This document shows, piece after piece, positions 11,725 to 23,318 of a DNA stretch of 64,000 bases. This stretch comes from Phialocephala subalpina (lineage: Eukaryota > Ascomycota > Leotiomycetes > Helotiales > Mollisiaceae), in contig FJOG01000017.1 of NCBI GenBank assembly GCA_900073065.1, positions 1,283,368 through 1,347,367 of the forward strand, read 5' to 3'. The notes beneath the pieces were generated by a model. It was not told where the DNA came from, searched no databases, and was given only the letters and a program-made list of their open reading frames with translations. Every line of letters starts with the position of its first letter. Position 1 is the first letter of the stretch. Made by a program: the position numbers and the translations under genes.

Positions 11725-12894
11725 ATGAATACCTACACGCCATACAGCACGCCACCTCCTGGCTTCACAGGAGCTGGAAACTACCCTTACAGCGCAACAC
11801 CGTCGCCTGCTGGATCCCCATCTGGAGGAGCCCACGGCTACTATCGACCTGGAACCGCGCGACCAGGACCTTCGCCTCGCCACCACACGCGAAATACTTC
11901 AACTGGAGATGCATTTGGATACTCCCCGCGAGGAGCTTTCTCGCCCAGATATAATTCCAGTGGATACTACGCGACAGCCAATGTGAGTCGAAAAAACAGT
12001 TCGTATGCGACTCCGCGCTATCATGAGCGGCGAAATTCTTACTCCTATCGAGCCTCTTTTGGGGATTCCGACGAGGACGAATATGAATATGTAGACTATC
12101 TGGTGGATGGGGTAATCTACCGCCAATATAGTCGCCGACCTACAAAGTCAAGTCATAAATATCGTGGGCATGGCACTGATAAGTACTACTATTCTCAGGC
12201 TCAAGGCGCGTACTATGACAGAGAAGAGTCACCATACGACAACGACCCATTACCCAGAAGACGCCGTCAATCGTCTTCTACACCACAACGACCTCACACG
12301 ACGCGTCCGACACAAGCGCCACGAAAACCAAATCCTATCGCCGTTGCCACCGAAGCCGACGCCAGAAAGCATCGCATTCCTCCTGGATACTCGCTCAAGA
12401 ATTGGGACCCTTCAGAAGAGCCCATCATGCTTCTCGGCAGTGTCTTCGATGCTAACAGTCTCGGCAAATGGATCTACGACTGGACTGTCTACCACCACGG
12501 TCCTGCTACACCCATTGCAGACATGGCTGGTGAACTTTGGCTTCTGCTAATTCAACTCGCGGGCAAGGTCAAGCGCGCAGAAGAATGCATGGATCGCATT
12601 CGAACCAAGGAGAACAGAGAGATGGTCGATGACTTCATCGAATCAGGAGAGAGATTAACAGACAAGTTGAAGAAGTTGTTGAAGGCCTGCGAGACACCGA
12701 TGTTGAAGGCAGGCAGGAAGACCGGGAGGGATTCCTCCCAGTTGGGAAAGAACGCAGGTACCGAGTTCGTCGATTCCATCTTCGGTCGCGACCGCGAACT
12801 CGAGGCCACAGAGAAGTTCATGTCGTCGATTCGTCTCTGGAATCTGCGTTTCGACGCCAACTGCGAGGACATCCTTCGCAGACCCGGACAATAG
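11725..12894 (+). CDS. Conserved ascomycete Tyr/Pro/Ser-rich protein
   Basis: A single exon of 389 codons. I chose the ATG at 11725; an upstream in-frame extension to 11692 would need a GTG start. Residues 1-200 are disordered, rich in Tyr, Ser, Pro, Gly and Arg. The C-terminal half is a compact, highly conserved region: IPPGYSLKNWDPSEEPI, then SVFDANSLGKWIYDWTVYHH, MAGELWLLLIQLAGKVKRAEE, and a final helix with FGRDRELEATEKFMSSIRLW. I recognise this as a protein present in most filamentous ascomycetes that databases often label vegetative cell wall protein gp1. That name derives from low-complexity similarity and should not be taken as function. There is no signal peptide or membrane segment, so a cytosolic location is likelier than the wall. 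Confidence 0.9.
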   Translation: MNTYTPYSTPPPGFTGAGNYPYSATPSPAGSPSGGAHGYYRPGTARPGPSPRHHTRNTSTGDAFGYSPRGAFSPRYNSSGYYATANVSRKNSSYATPRYHERRNSYSYRASFGDSDEDEYEYVDYLVDGVIYRQYSRRPTKSSHKYRGHGTDKYYYSQAQGAYYDREESPYDNDPLPRRRRQSSSTPQRPHTTRPTQAPRKPNPIAVATEADARKHRIPPGYSLKNWDPSEEPIMLLGSVFDANSLGKWIYDWTVYHHGPATPIADMAGELWLLLIQLAGKVKRAEECMDRIRTKENREMVDDFIESGERLTDKLKKLLKACETPMLKAGRKTGRDSSQLGKNAGTEFVDSIFGRDRELEATEKFMSSIRLWNLRFDANCEDILRRPGQ

Positions 12895-15800
12895 GATTTC
12901 ATTACGAACATCACACACATATACACGAGCGATACGACACGAAGTCGAGGAGATACACGAGTGGAGGAGGAGTTAGTCTATTTCTTCCGTCACTTTTTCA
13001 TCGCATTTCTTACGGGATACCCGCGCTGCTACATGCGGTGCATTGTAAGATATAGATGGATATAGGCGCCACCGCCACCTTCCGGAATCAGTCAGGCAGC
13101 ATTTGGGTGGTAATTAAGATCACGCATTACGGGACATGGGAAAAGTTGGGAAATTACAGTTTGCACCTGGGGATTGCATTTGGGACACTTTGAGATTTGG
13201 AATTCGAGCTTTATGAGATGCTGCGCATTGGTTGGACTACTACAAGGTTCTGGGAAATTGTAATATTAGTTGCTAGTTGGTTACTCTCTGGAGGCATATG
13301 GAGCTGCACTGGCGTCTGTTTTTCTGCAGTCAGTTGCGTGCGCATTTCGATCACGTCCTTACAGATACCCTTCATTACCTTCATCACAGACATTCAAATT
13401 CAGAATAAACATTTGAAAAACTTTAACAACTCTGCTTCATCTATGACTCCACTCTGACACATCCAAATTAAAACGCCTCATAATGAAATTGACATAATCA
13501 CAAATTGTCCCACTTTACTCTCCACAATGTTTCCATCTCCCCCTCCTATTCCAGACATCGTGACTCCAAATCATAATTCCCAAATATAGACGACACCTCA
13601 ACAACCGAAGAGGGTACTCTACATCGCACACAAACCGCAACATCAGCGACCTCCAAAACCCTAACAAGCCCATCCCTTCCGGCCCCCAACTCGAGCCCCT
13701 TCGCCAACGACCCTTGATCCCACCATCCCATCTTACAACAATTCACTCAACTTAGAACTGACCATCAAAGCACAACGCACGCGCATAACTCCTTCTGCCG
13801 GCGGTTCAAACATGCTACCACACTCACTTCACGCAAACGGACAAAAAAGTAGTTCATGCTATGCAATGCATCCGCCAATGCGGCCTAGCCCACTAATTCT
13901 GTGTTGTCCATGCACCAAAAAGCACATGTTACCCCTCCATCCGAAGGCGCCAACACATCCCACCACTTGTTCGACCTTCTTCGGCGAATAAGCCTGCTTT
14001 TCTCGAAGCAAGATGACAAGAAAGAAGAGCGCCAGAAGCGGATAGAGAGGGAAAGGAATGATTGCGATTAGCCTATCCTTGCAGCATGCTCCTCGAGATG
14101 GCGAATCGCAATGCAGGCCGAGAGCCACGAGGTCCACTCCTTCACACCCTTCTTGGGATTTCTTCAGTAATAACAACATCTGTTCCCCATTATCGGGCCT
14201 CAAGAGTCCGATGTCTGCCCTACGAGTACTGTGCCATACAATCCATTTCCTTCTTGATGCTCCCATATCATCAGTAAGCCACAGACGACATCAAGCTTAC
14301 GAACCAGAAAAGGACAAAGACCTTGATGGACACCATCAGAATCATCTCGACCCCTCGGTCATTCTCAACCAATCTCTCCGCATTACGTGCATACCACTAT
14401 TCAACACCATCCTTCCGCAGACAAGCCCCAGAACCTAACTTCCTTTTCCTTGCTCAGAACCCAAAAATCTCGCCGTTAGTCTCAGTCCCGTAAGTCGGCG
14501 CGTCCGCATCCGGTTCCTCCCCTCTTCCAAAATAATACTGTCGCATTCGGCCCTGTCTTCCCGAATCTAGGGTTGCAGATTTGGTGTGGTGGGATGCTGA
14601 CAATTCAGTCGCGACACCACCAATAAGATGAAATCGTCAAGGTAGCCAGTGACGGGTAATACCAGAGTTTGGCGGGTGATGTGATGGATGGCTGCAGAAC
14701 GCAGGCGCTGGAGCGAAGGCAAGGTTCCCGTATGGACAGATGCATCTCCATGCGTTTGCGCGGCGAGAGCAAAAATACCCCATCTGGGATGTAGTTTGCA
14801 ATCTTTGTATTTTGGCAAAAGACGAATTGTACCAAAAATATAAAAGATACTAGGTAGGCATGTCACTTCATACCATCTTCCCAGCAATGATGGGAGACTA
14901 ATGCTCGTAATCTAGAGTACATGCAGTGTTCAAGTTACTTTAGCTAAGTCGATACAGACATTTCCGAAATAGGACTAGTGATGGCTATTTTAAGTACATA
15001 AACGAACCCCACATCTCACGACATCCCACTTCAACGACACATCTTTCCTCTCCCGTCTGAGAAAGATACCAACCCCAGGACGCTGATCTGAGGCTCAGCT
15101 CCAGATCAGCCCCCAATTACAACCCCACTATCCACACAACGCCAAGATTGGCTACTTGCATCGATCGAATCCTCCTATTCTTATCTTGCTGCAGTAGTAG
15201 CCGCACGGAATCTCACTTGCACAAACGAGGGCTGCAGACACAGCCCTGTGTCCCTCCTTCCATCCAGGCTTCCACGAGAAGAGAACAGATGAGATCTTAT
15301 CGCAGATCTGCAATCCTGACGGTACGAGCCACGAGCCACGAGCCACGAGCCAGATCTACGGGCACGACACGGCTGAGGAAGGATTTTGCAGACGGACGTT
15401 GGGACGAAGGAATCGAATTGAAGCTAGCATCAAATTTTCTGCCGCATCACCACATTACCGCCTCTCATCCGATCACTCTGCCATTGAGGGTGCAATACTC
15501 TCTGTGTAGCCGCCGAATATCGTCAGCTGCCGATCAACATTGTGCCTTTTCAGCTGCCGAATCTCTATCACACACGGCAGTCACACAATCACAATCACAC
15601 GAGGCGGCGCTTAAATCTGACATCGAAGCGCTTGCTCCTTCTCTCACGGGAGAGGATTGCGGCACAGACACGGCAGCGGCAATTGATACACGGCAGGCGG
15701 GTAGAGAGGTTATTGTGACGAGAGGGTAGGGCGAGGCTGTGTGATTGTGGAAGGAATACATCAGGCTGGCGGTTAGTGTTCACCGAGTAGAAGTGAGGTG

Positions 15801-16121
15801 CACATTGGTAGTCTGCTTTAGGATCGTGCATACTGAGGAGGGGCATTGAGGCTACCTTGCCCCTGCGCGAGAAGGAGAGGAGAGGAGAGAACCCTCGGTG
15901 CATATTCAGACTTGGCATTGCGGGTGAGGGGCACAGACTTCTACAACCCCGCGACTCGCCTCTGTTACCTTCTTCCAAATTCGGAGAGGTAGCCTCTCGG
16001 TGCATACTATCTCTACCAAGCTTTGGGATTCTGCGGTACCGAGGGTCCTCCCGCCTCTCTCCCGCTTCCCCGCCCCCACCTGTCAACAATCCGCCGCGGA
16101 GGATATTAGAAGCGAGGAGCT
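12895..16121. other. Gene-free stretch
   Basis: Three kilobases with only short or overlapping ORFs on both strands. A 7-bp repeat (ACGAGCC, four copies, 15324-15351) is the only clear structure. The last part contains the promoter of the methyltransferase gene. A minus-strand open frame at 15595-16089 has no recognisable content. Confidence 0.4.
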
Positions 16122-17288
16122 ATGCACTACATACGCTTCCTCAAAGTACCCCGCCTCATACGCATTGGCAGGGATCAACGGACATTGACCGCGAAGATTA
16201 CTATCACTACCGATCTTGGAGAGTCGTTCCTTGCTACCGATGTTGTCGTCGAAGCATTGTTGGAGTTTCCGAGCGGCGTACCGATACCCAATGCCAAGCA
16301 GAGCCGACATACTTGGGCCGGCAAGAACGGTATGCGGAGTATCGAAGTTAGCATAGCCGTGCCGAGAAAGCATACGGGACTGCTTAGGATGTCGGTTCGG
16401 GCCGTTGAGCGAAAGTATGCCGACGTCGAGAGCCTCCAAGATACATTCTCGCCGGCCCTTCCTGGCGGCATAGTTGCTGTCAACAGCATGCCGATAGACA
16501 TCGATTCCAGCCATACATCAGAAGCATTAGCAAAACGTCGATTCAGCACCAACTTAGGATCCATCAGCATCTGGGAGGAGACTGGGGAATCCATTGCTCG
16601 CCATATCTGGTACGCGTGCACTCCAGGTACGTCACTCTTCTCTTGAGACTAACTTCACCATGATAGGGATGCCGGCCTCGTTCTATCATCATACATTTCA
16701 CAATTATCCCCATACCTCAAGACACCATCAACAACACCAAAGATCCTTCCACGCCTTCCAAACCTCGAAACCCTCCTAGCGAAGCCCAACCTCAACATCC
16801 TCGAGCTTGGTGCAGGTTGCGGTATCGTAGGCCTAACATTCGCCCACTCACTCCCCGACATCTCCACCATCACGCTCACAGACCTCCCCGAAGCAACCGA
16901 GATCCTCGACCTAAACCTCTCTCCTGCCAACTTCACCCCAAAATCAGCCTCAACCACCATCTCGCACCAAGTCCTAGACTGGTCTGAACCTCTTCCTTCC
17001 AACATCTCTTCTACAAAATGGGATTTGGTACTAGTGGCGGATTGTACGTATAATCCTGATGTGGTGCCAGATCTTGTTAAGACGTTGGGAAGGGTGAGGG
17101 GTGGGAGTAGAGGGGTGGTGGTGTTGTTGGCGATGAAGGTTAGGCACGAGAGTGAGATGGTTTTCTTCGATCTTATGGGTGAAAGTAGCTTCGAGGTCAT
17201 AGAGAAATGCAAGATACCACTGCCCATGGTGGATGATGAGGAGGGGCAAGAGATTGAGATTTTTGTTTTTGGTAGTGGGAAAAGGTGA
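16122..17288 (+). CDS. Methyltransf_16 / METTL21-like protein methyltransferase
   Basis: Two exons, 16122-16609 and 16667-17288, joined by a 57-nt intron (GTACGC...GATAG) that splits the Trp codon of HIWDAG; the product is 369 residues. The N-terminal half carries the family start (YIRFLKVPRL, then ITTDLGESFL). The catalytic half has the S-adenosylmethionine motif I LELGAGCGIVG at about residues 208-218, the motif-II acid TLTDLPEA, and the post-motif region LVLVADCTYNP. It ends in a beta-strand-rich segment, IEIFVFGSGKR. In this family (METTL21/Rrg1/EFM type) the substrates are usually lysines of chaperones or translation factors. The exact substrate cannot be read from sequence. The frame is intact throughout. 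Confidence 0.88.
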
Positions 17289-17687
17289 GTTCGTAAGCTT
17301 TGAGTTGCACCAAGTCTCATGAATGTATAACTTGAAAAAACAAAAATCTCAATCTAAGGCACTTGAATGTCCGGCTCTTGGTGATACAATGACGGTCCTC
17401 CCTCGAAGAGAACATAGGTATTTTAAACTTATGTTCGACGATCGAACATCCTTCAATCCAGAAGAATGTCCCTTCTGGCTTAGTGGCCTCAGTAGTCCAA
17501 ATACCATGTATCCAATCTTCAACCTGCTACTTGTGCTGTACATTCACTCCTTCTAATATGCATAATCCTTTCATTGATAACGAACAATGCCTCAAGACCC
17601 GAGTCATCTCCCTCAATCCTGACGTAGACGAAGCAACCACCGCATGCGAAGCAGTATAAATATCTCCACCAGCACAACAAAGACGCT
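17289..17687. other. Gene-free stretch
   Basis: Presumed 3' flank of the methyltransferase gene. Nothing recognisable. Confidence 0.4.
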
Positions 17688-18120
17688 TCATAATCCCATT
17701 ATCTGCTGTGAAGAAGGAACCATGGTGACTTCACCTGTCAGTTCGGTATCATGGTTTCTGTCGGCTGCTCTGGACAAAGGCATGTCTAGCTCTGCTTCTT
17801 TTGTGCTTTTGGGGTTTCTTTTGCCGGTGTCCTTTGAGCTCCCGGTAAGGGGTTTGGTTTTAGTTGTCGTTGGACCGCTGCCGTTAAGTGTAACAGTGTT
17901 TGAATGGAGTTTTGTCGAATGTTTAAACGGGGCCGAGTCGTCTTAAAGTTGCAGGTTCGCTGTGATGACCGTCAACTATTGGGATTGAGTCTCATCAGAT
18001 GTTTGAAGTTGACATGTCAAGCATTCCTTTACAAATAGTGTCGTCCAATGTTTGACTTTGATTTAGTCGTCCAAAACCTCTCCGCCTATCATAACGGCTG
18101 TTATACACGGGAATGTCCAT
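17688..18120 (-). pseudogene. Unassigned broken ORF pair
   Basis: On the minus strand an ATG at 18120 opens a 41-codon hydrophilic ORF (MDIPVYNSRYDRRRGFGRLN...) that ends in two consecutive TGA codons at about 17992-17997. In another frame an 84-codon open stretch without ATG (17942-17688) reads as a Lys/Thr/Ser-rich polar tail. Both look coding in composition but no canonical intron joins them. They may be one decayed gene. I know no homologue. Confidence 0.25.
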
Positions 18121-19068
18121 GCTTTCGCTCACATGGCTAGCGCCGCCTTTGCTCAGGCACGACACTCCAATTCTTCAAGTACCAGGCTCCTTCAGACCAA
18201 TTGCTCCTAAGCTAAACTCATCATTTCCCTACATTCTTCTCCCAATTCTTGTTGGGATACACTGTCCCGTTTGTATCAATATGGGCTGATCCGAGGTAAC
18301 CTCTACTTGCATCTTGTAGCTGAACGGAGACAATTTCAGTGTGTTCTGTTACTGTAGAGGATTGATGCTCTGTGCCCCTAATAATTTTCGGAAACTCATT
18401 GGATTTACAGCCAGAGATGAGTCCTCTTGGGAATTGAAAGTCCCTTAAACAAATACCAAAAATAATAAGAAAATAGAAGGGTACGAAGGTGGCAGAAAAA
18501 AGTAGTGAGGAAAATAGCTTCCCTGTTCGAACCCTCTCACCGTTTACAAGCGCCATCTGAAAGCGCCTGGGGCCTGTAATCGAGTAGGAAGTTTCAGATT
18601 CACTCCTACGCGCATAAGAAGGCCTCACCAAGCCTGCCCTGCCCTTGTGTAATTTTATTGACGGCCTAAACCAAAAAACACTCGTCTTTCTCGAGACGAC
18701 GGCACTTCCCCTAGGGCCTGCAATGCAAGACTCATACGAGATGCTACGAGGGTGGAGCATTAGTTTGTGGGCAAAAGAATGGTATTGTTAATCTGTAGAT
18801 CTAGCTAGGGAGGAGAATGAGGATATAAGGGTCTGTGAGATTACCCCTGAGCTATACTACATATGGAAAGAGACACCACTACACGTGATCAGCAACTGAC
18901 AACTCACCTCCTACGCATATTTCGCAAGCACACGTGCATTTACCAAATAAAAGGCGAATTTAAGGATAGCTTACCCACTTCGAATTCATTCATCCCCTCT
19001 CTGCCGCCTGCAAGTCTTCCGGAGATAGATGGGCCTGGCTTCTTACTGAAACCATTTCATATTTCGCC
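18121..19068. other. Gene-free stretch and kinase promoter
   Basis: A 179-codon minus-strand ORF (18221-18760) is not convincing. Two CACGTG E-box hexamers (near 18883 and 18933) lie 135-190 bp before the kinase start and could be regulator binding sites. This is inference from the motif only. Confidence 0.35.
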
Positions 19069-20467
19069 ATGACGACGGAAAAAGCTCCTTCTCCACCACG
19101 GGAGCCGCCGACATCCGGCTTTGAAGTGTTGGACAGTAAATATCTACTCGAAGAAGAAACTTTTTCGTGGTACGATCCCGAAGCATTTTACCCTGTCCGG
19201 ATTGGTGAAATATTTCAGTCAAAGTATCAAGTACTGGGAAAGTTGGGCTATGGGTCTGTCTCTACAGCCTGGCTTTGTCGAGATCTTATGTAGGCCTTCT
19301 TCCCCTTCACCTACTACAAAATCTGACACGAAAACATTCAGAGATCATGAGTATGTTGCTTTGAAGGTCTTCATCAGCAAACATCGCCAAGCACAGAACG
19401 AGGAAAAGGTTTACAAGCATCTCCACTCCATCAAGACTAGTCACCCAGGAGCGAAAGGCATTAGATTCCTGCATGATCAATTCCAACTTCCAGGAAAGTA
19501 TGGTCCGCATGAATGTCTAGTTCATGAGCCTCTGGGTCTCACGCTGAAGGATATCCGTGAAATGAGTGAAGGAGAAAAGGTCTCAGGACAACTTCTTAAA
19601 CCGATTATCAAATACTTGCTCATGGCTCTTGACTTCCTTCACACCGAAGCACGAGTTGTCCATACAGCTAAATCAACTCAACTCATTTGTTACCCAGTTC
19701 CTACGTACTGATTTCAGTATAGATATCCAAGAGGGTAATATCATGGTCGGGATTGAAGATGATGCTATCTTCAAAGCCTTCGAAGAAGAAGAATGGACAG
19801 AGCCTAGTCTCCGAAAGCTCCATGGTGATCGCATCATCTACGCAACAAGACAGGTAGATATCCCGGATAATCCATCACATGCCGTTCTCTGCGACTTTGG
19901 AGACGCTCAATTTGGAGAGGAGACATATATTGGAGAAGTTATGCCAGATCTCTACCGGGCTCCGGAAATCGTGCTCGGAATACCTTGGAATGAGAAGATT
20001 GATATTTGGAGTGTTGGCTTGATGGTAAGGAAGAGAAAAAACATTCCTTTCGGATTTATTGTACTGACTTCGATGAAGGTTTGGGATTTGTTTGAAGGGA
20101 AGCATATGTTCACTGAACGACTTCCAAACAGAGATGCTTCGGCTCCAGCTCATATAGCTAGAATGATTGCTTTGATGGGTCCGCCACCAAAAGATCTTCT
20201 AAAAAGAGGACAGTTCTCGGCAATGTTCTTTGATGCAGATGGTGCGTAGCTAGGTGATGTTGACGTATGACACGGGTACTGACTAGTCCAGGTAACTTCA
20301 CACCAGATATTCAAATAACGCAAACCTCACTGGAGAAAGAAGAGGAGAATCTTGAGGGAGAAGAGAAAATTATCTTTCTCCAGTTTCTGAGGAAGATGGT
20401 TCAATGGGTACCTGAGGGTAGAAAATCAGCTAAGGAGCTCATGGAAGATCCGTGGTTGGTTTTTTGA
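19069..20467 (+). pseudogene. SRPK-like Ser/Thr protein kinase with a destroyed splice donor
   Basis: The kinase reads through exons 19069-19289, 19342-19667, 19723-20024, 20079-20241 and 20292-20467 (395 residues if so spliced). It has the Gly loop GKLGYGSVS (about 57-65), the VAIK-type lysine in YVALKVF, the HTD catalytic aspartate followed by IQEGNIM, the DFG of CDFGDAQFG, and APEIVLG. An unstructured acidic insert lies between the catalytic loop and DFG, as in this ascomycete SRPK-related group. Four introns are needed. Three have GT-AG ends, but the second begins CTAAAT at 19668 where GTAAAT is expected. Its acceptor (TATAG at 19722), branch site (TACTGAT) and phase are otherwise perfect, and no other GT keeps the frame. 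Unless CT-AG is spliced, translation ends shortly after HT, before the catalytic aspartate. It could also be a base-call error. Confidence 0.8.
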
Positions 20468-20468
20468 T

Positions 20469-20783
20469 TCAGTTAGGCACCCAATAGTTGTACCTTGAGA
20501 ATAGATATAGATCATAATAAGCCTGAGAAGGTGATTTACCTACAGTAAACCATGCCGATGGAATAACTATCTTGAATGAGTCCCGAAATCTACTATTGAT
20601 TCGATAATGTTGAACTACACAGGAGAGCTGACCAACTTTTCGTACCCGATCGTGCTTACCAAGATTATCCTCCCCAACCTTCGACCGAGTCCCATGCTTC
20701 AGAAGCTTGACAGCAGCATCAAGCGCTGACCTAAATGATGTCTGCTCACGAGCCTCTGAAAATATGGATCCTGACCAAGCCAT
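20469..20783 (-). CDS. Hypothetical small ORF
   Basis: A 104-codon ORF on the minus strand starting MAWSGSIFSEAREQ, tail-to-tail with the kinase gene. Its first 60 residues look protein-like (amphipathic, EAREQ..SALDAAVKLLKHG), but I do not recognise it and it may be another decayed piece. On the plus strand at about 20795-20939 a frame ending in EVYA* is also open without a start. Confidence 0.25.
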   Translation of the reverse strand: MAWSGSIFSEAREQTSFRSALDAAVKLLKHGTRSKVGEDNLGKHDRVRKVGQLSCVVQHYRINSRFRDSFKIVIPSAWFTVGKSPSQAYYDLYLFSRYNYWVPN

Positions 20784-20933
20784 AAGTAGTTTTCAGAGGT
20801 CTAATCAACCTTAAGGAACTCGAGTTCCACGAGAAGTTGGTGAAGGATGAGCTTCAAATTTCGTTATGCCTGGCTGCCCGAGCTGCATGGGAAGTTAGGG
20901 ATGAGGAAAGTAAAAGAGTAGCGGAAGTATACG

Positions 20934-21156
20934 CATGAGGAACTGAAACAACAAGCCGCAAGTGGATGCCACCTATTTCAACACATTCGGTCCGACCACC
21001 CCGAGCCAGCAGACCGCCAGGACCTGAGATATCGAAATGTATTTAGATCTGCATTTCGGGCTGCTGCCCATCAGTCTTTTTTCCTCGTCTCCGGAGGCCG
21101 GTCTCATGTAGCCGAACTTCTCAAGATATCACAACTTACACCCGACCTGCAGAGCG
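20934..21156 (+). pseudogene. N-terminal part of HET-domain gene, left of transposon
   Basis: The frame reads HEELKQQAASGCHLFQHIRS, then RNVFRSAFRAAAHQSFFLVS, and ends at ...PDLQS plus one base before a GTACTT donor at 21157. The AASGC.LF pattern is what precedes the HET domain in many fungal HET proteins. Phase and frame match the right-hand exon beginning at 23338. Upstream in the same frame there is a TAG near 20928, so the true start is uncertain. The pre-insertion intron would be 21157-21189 joined to 23321-23337, 50 nt. Confidence 0.65.
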
Positions 21157-21189
21157 GTACTTTCATGTACCTCCAGACTGATTCGTATA

Positions 21190-21242
21190 AGTCGGGCCCC
21201 CTAGAAGTTGGCCACCCCCTGTTGTTGGCCACCTCGCTTAAT
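21190..21242 (+). repeat. Left terminal inverted repeat of pogo-like element
   Basis: 53 bp, perfect inverse of 23266-23318, followed by about ten more bases of partial match before the N run. Confidence 0.93.
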
Positions 21243-21818
21243 ACACCGCCACTTCCCACCCNNNNNNNNNNNNNNNNNNNNNNNNNNNNNNNNNNNNNNN
21301 NNNNNNNNNNNNNNNNNNNNNNNNNNNNNNNNNNNNNNNNNNNNNNNNNNNNNNNNNNNNNNNNNNNNNNNNNNNNNNNNNNNNNNNNNNNNNNNNNNNN
21401 NNNNNNNNNNNNNNNNNNNNNNNNNNNNNNNNNNNNNNNNNNNNNNNNNNNNNNNNNNNNNNNNNNNNNNNNNNNNNNNNNNNNNNNNNNNNNNNNNNNN
21501 NNNNNNNNNNNNNNNNNNNNNNNNNNNNNNNNNNNNNNNNNNNNNNNNNNNNNNNNNNNNNNNNNNNNNNNNNNNNNNNNNNNNNNNNNNNNNNNNNNNN
21601 NNNNNNNNNNNNNNNNNNNNNNNNNNNNNNNNNNNNNNNNNNNNNNNNNNNNNNNNNNNNNNNNNNNNNNNNNNNNNNNNNNNNNNNNNNNNNNNNNNNN
21701 NNNNNNNNNNNNNNNNNNNNNNNNNNNNNNNNNNNNNNNNNNNNNNNNNNNNNNNNNNNNNNNNNNNNNNNNNNNNNNNNNNNNNNNNNNNNNNNNNNNN
21801 NNNNNNNNNNNNNNNNNN

Positions 21819-23231
21819 CGTCTTACAGACTGGGTACTAGTCCAGGAAGCCTTAGGCCAAAGTCCAACACATGCGCAGATTCGAGCTTTTGCTAGACGGA
21901 TTTTGGCTGCTCGACATGATACTCTACCACTAGGAAAGCGTTGGATAGCTAGGTTTCTTCGCCGGAATCCTATTCTTAAGACTAAGAAGCAATTCAAAAT
22001 CGATTTTGTACGCGTTAATAGTGCTACTTCCGATATTCTTAAGACTTGGTTTCAAAAATTGGAAGTTCCAGCTATTAAGGCCATTAAACCAGAGAACCGT
22101 TGGAATATAGACGAAGCAGGGATTATGAAAGGCCAAGGAGAAAATGGACTAGTAGTGGGGAGTGCTCAAAACCGTTTCATTCAAAAGAAACAGCCAGGAT
22201 CTAAGGCTTAGACCTCATTTATCGAGTGTATCTCAGCAACCGGGAAGTCCTTATATCCACTTGTTATGTTCAAGGGTAAATCAGTCCAACAACAGTGGTT
22301 TCCTATGGGACTAAAGCCCTACCAAAGCTGGAAGTTTACTACAACCGACAATGAGTGGACTACCGACGCTACTACTCTTGAATGGTTACAAACAGTCTTC
22401 ATACCCCAAACGGCACCACGTAACCCTAAGGAGCCTCGTCTACTTATTTTAGACGGCCATGGAAGTCATGAGACACTAGAGTTTATGTGGGCATGCTATT
22501 CGAATAATATTCATCTATTATTCTTGCCTCCACATACTTCACATATGCTCCAACCTTTGGATTTATCCATATTCTCCCCCTTAAAGCATACTTACCGAAA
22601 GCGGCTTGGTGCCTTGGCTCTCTTAAACGATTCAGCCCCTCTTGGCAAGCGGAACTTTTTGGACTGTTATAAGCTAGCTCGAATAGATGCTTTAACAGTT
22701 ACAAATTGTAAAATGGGTTAGTCAGCTTCAGGGTTATGGCCGGTCAGGTTATCAAAGCCTCTTATGAACCGTTTATTACTTGAAAATAGTAATAAAGCGG
22801 CCGAGCAAACTCCAGAAACTTCAGCAAAAAATCTAGTACCTGAATAGAACCAAGATATGTCTTTGATTACTTTTCAGACTCCTCAAAAAGGTCAAGATGT
22901 TCGAGAACAGACTAGAAAAGTCACGGGACTTGAGATGGCCGACCCCGCAACTGCTAGGGTACTTTTTAGGAAAGTAGCCAAAGGCTTAGACAATAAGGAC
23001 TTTGTTATTGCACAGCATAAGCGTCGAATCAAGCAACTTGAGGCTAGAGTATTGCAACTTGAGCCTAGAAAGCGGCGGAAGGTAGTCACTAGTCCAAATT
23101 CCAAGTTCGCCGATATCGAGGCTATTTATAGAGCACAAGTAAAGGCTGGGGACCGCCCAAATGTACCGTTAGACTCTGATGGCTTTATTAGTGTTGCCTC
23201 TACTTTATCTCATATAACAATTGAGGAATAA
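21819..23231 (+). pseudogene. Pogo/Fot1-type transposase, three TAG stops
   Basis: One reading frame holds the whole visible protein, in three pieces ending at TAG codons at 22209, 22719 and 22845. The first piece is the CENPB-type helix-turn-helix and spacer (LTDWVLVQEALGQSPTHAQI, then LGKRWIARFLRRNP) and the first catalytic region WNIDEAG. The second has ILDGHGSHET and LFLPPHTSHMLQPLDLSIF, the DDE_1 core with the second and third acidic residues. The third is the basic coiled-coil tail (HKRRIKQLEARVLQLEPRKRRK). At each TAG the expected family residue is Trp (RAWTSF, GWSASGLWP, PEWNQD in my reading), so each is TGG to TAG, a TpG-to-TpA change. The N-terminus is lost in the N gap. Confidence 0.9.
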
Positions 23232-23265
23232 AAAAGTTATTAGAGTTAGAAGTAGGTGGTGGTGA

Positions 23266-23318
23266 ATTAAGCGAGGTGGCCAACAACAGGGGGTGGCCAA
23301 CTTCTAGGGGGCCCGACT
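23266..23318 (-). repeat. Right terminal inverted repeat of pogo-like element
   Basis: Perfect 53-bp inverse of the left end; followed by the second copy of the TA target duplication. Confidence 0.93.

Noticed and set aside
15595..16089. 164-codon minus-strand ORF upstream of the methyltransferase
   Set aside because: Low-complexity Arg/Ser content, no conserved text; treated as promoter sequence.
18520..18560. GGTTCGAAC box as a tRNA B-box
   Set aside because: The flanking bases do not form a T-stem and no A-box or acceptor stem fits. No tRNA gene was found in the window.
18221..18760. 179-codon minus-strand ORF
   Set aside because: No recognisable motif or homologue; low-information composition.
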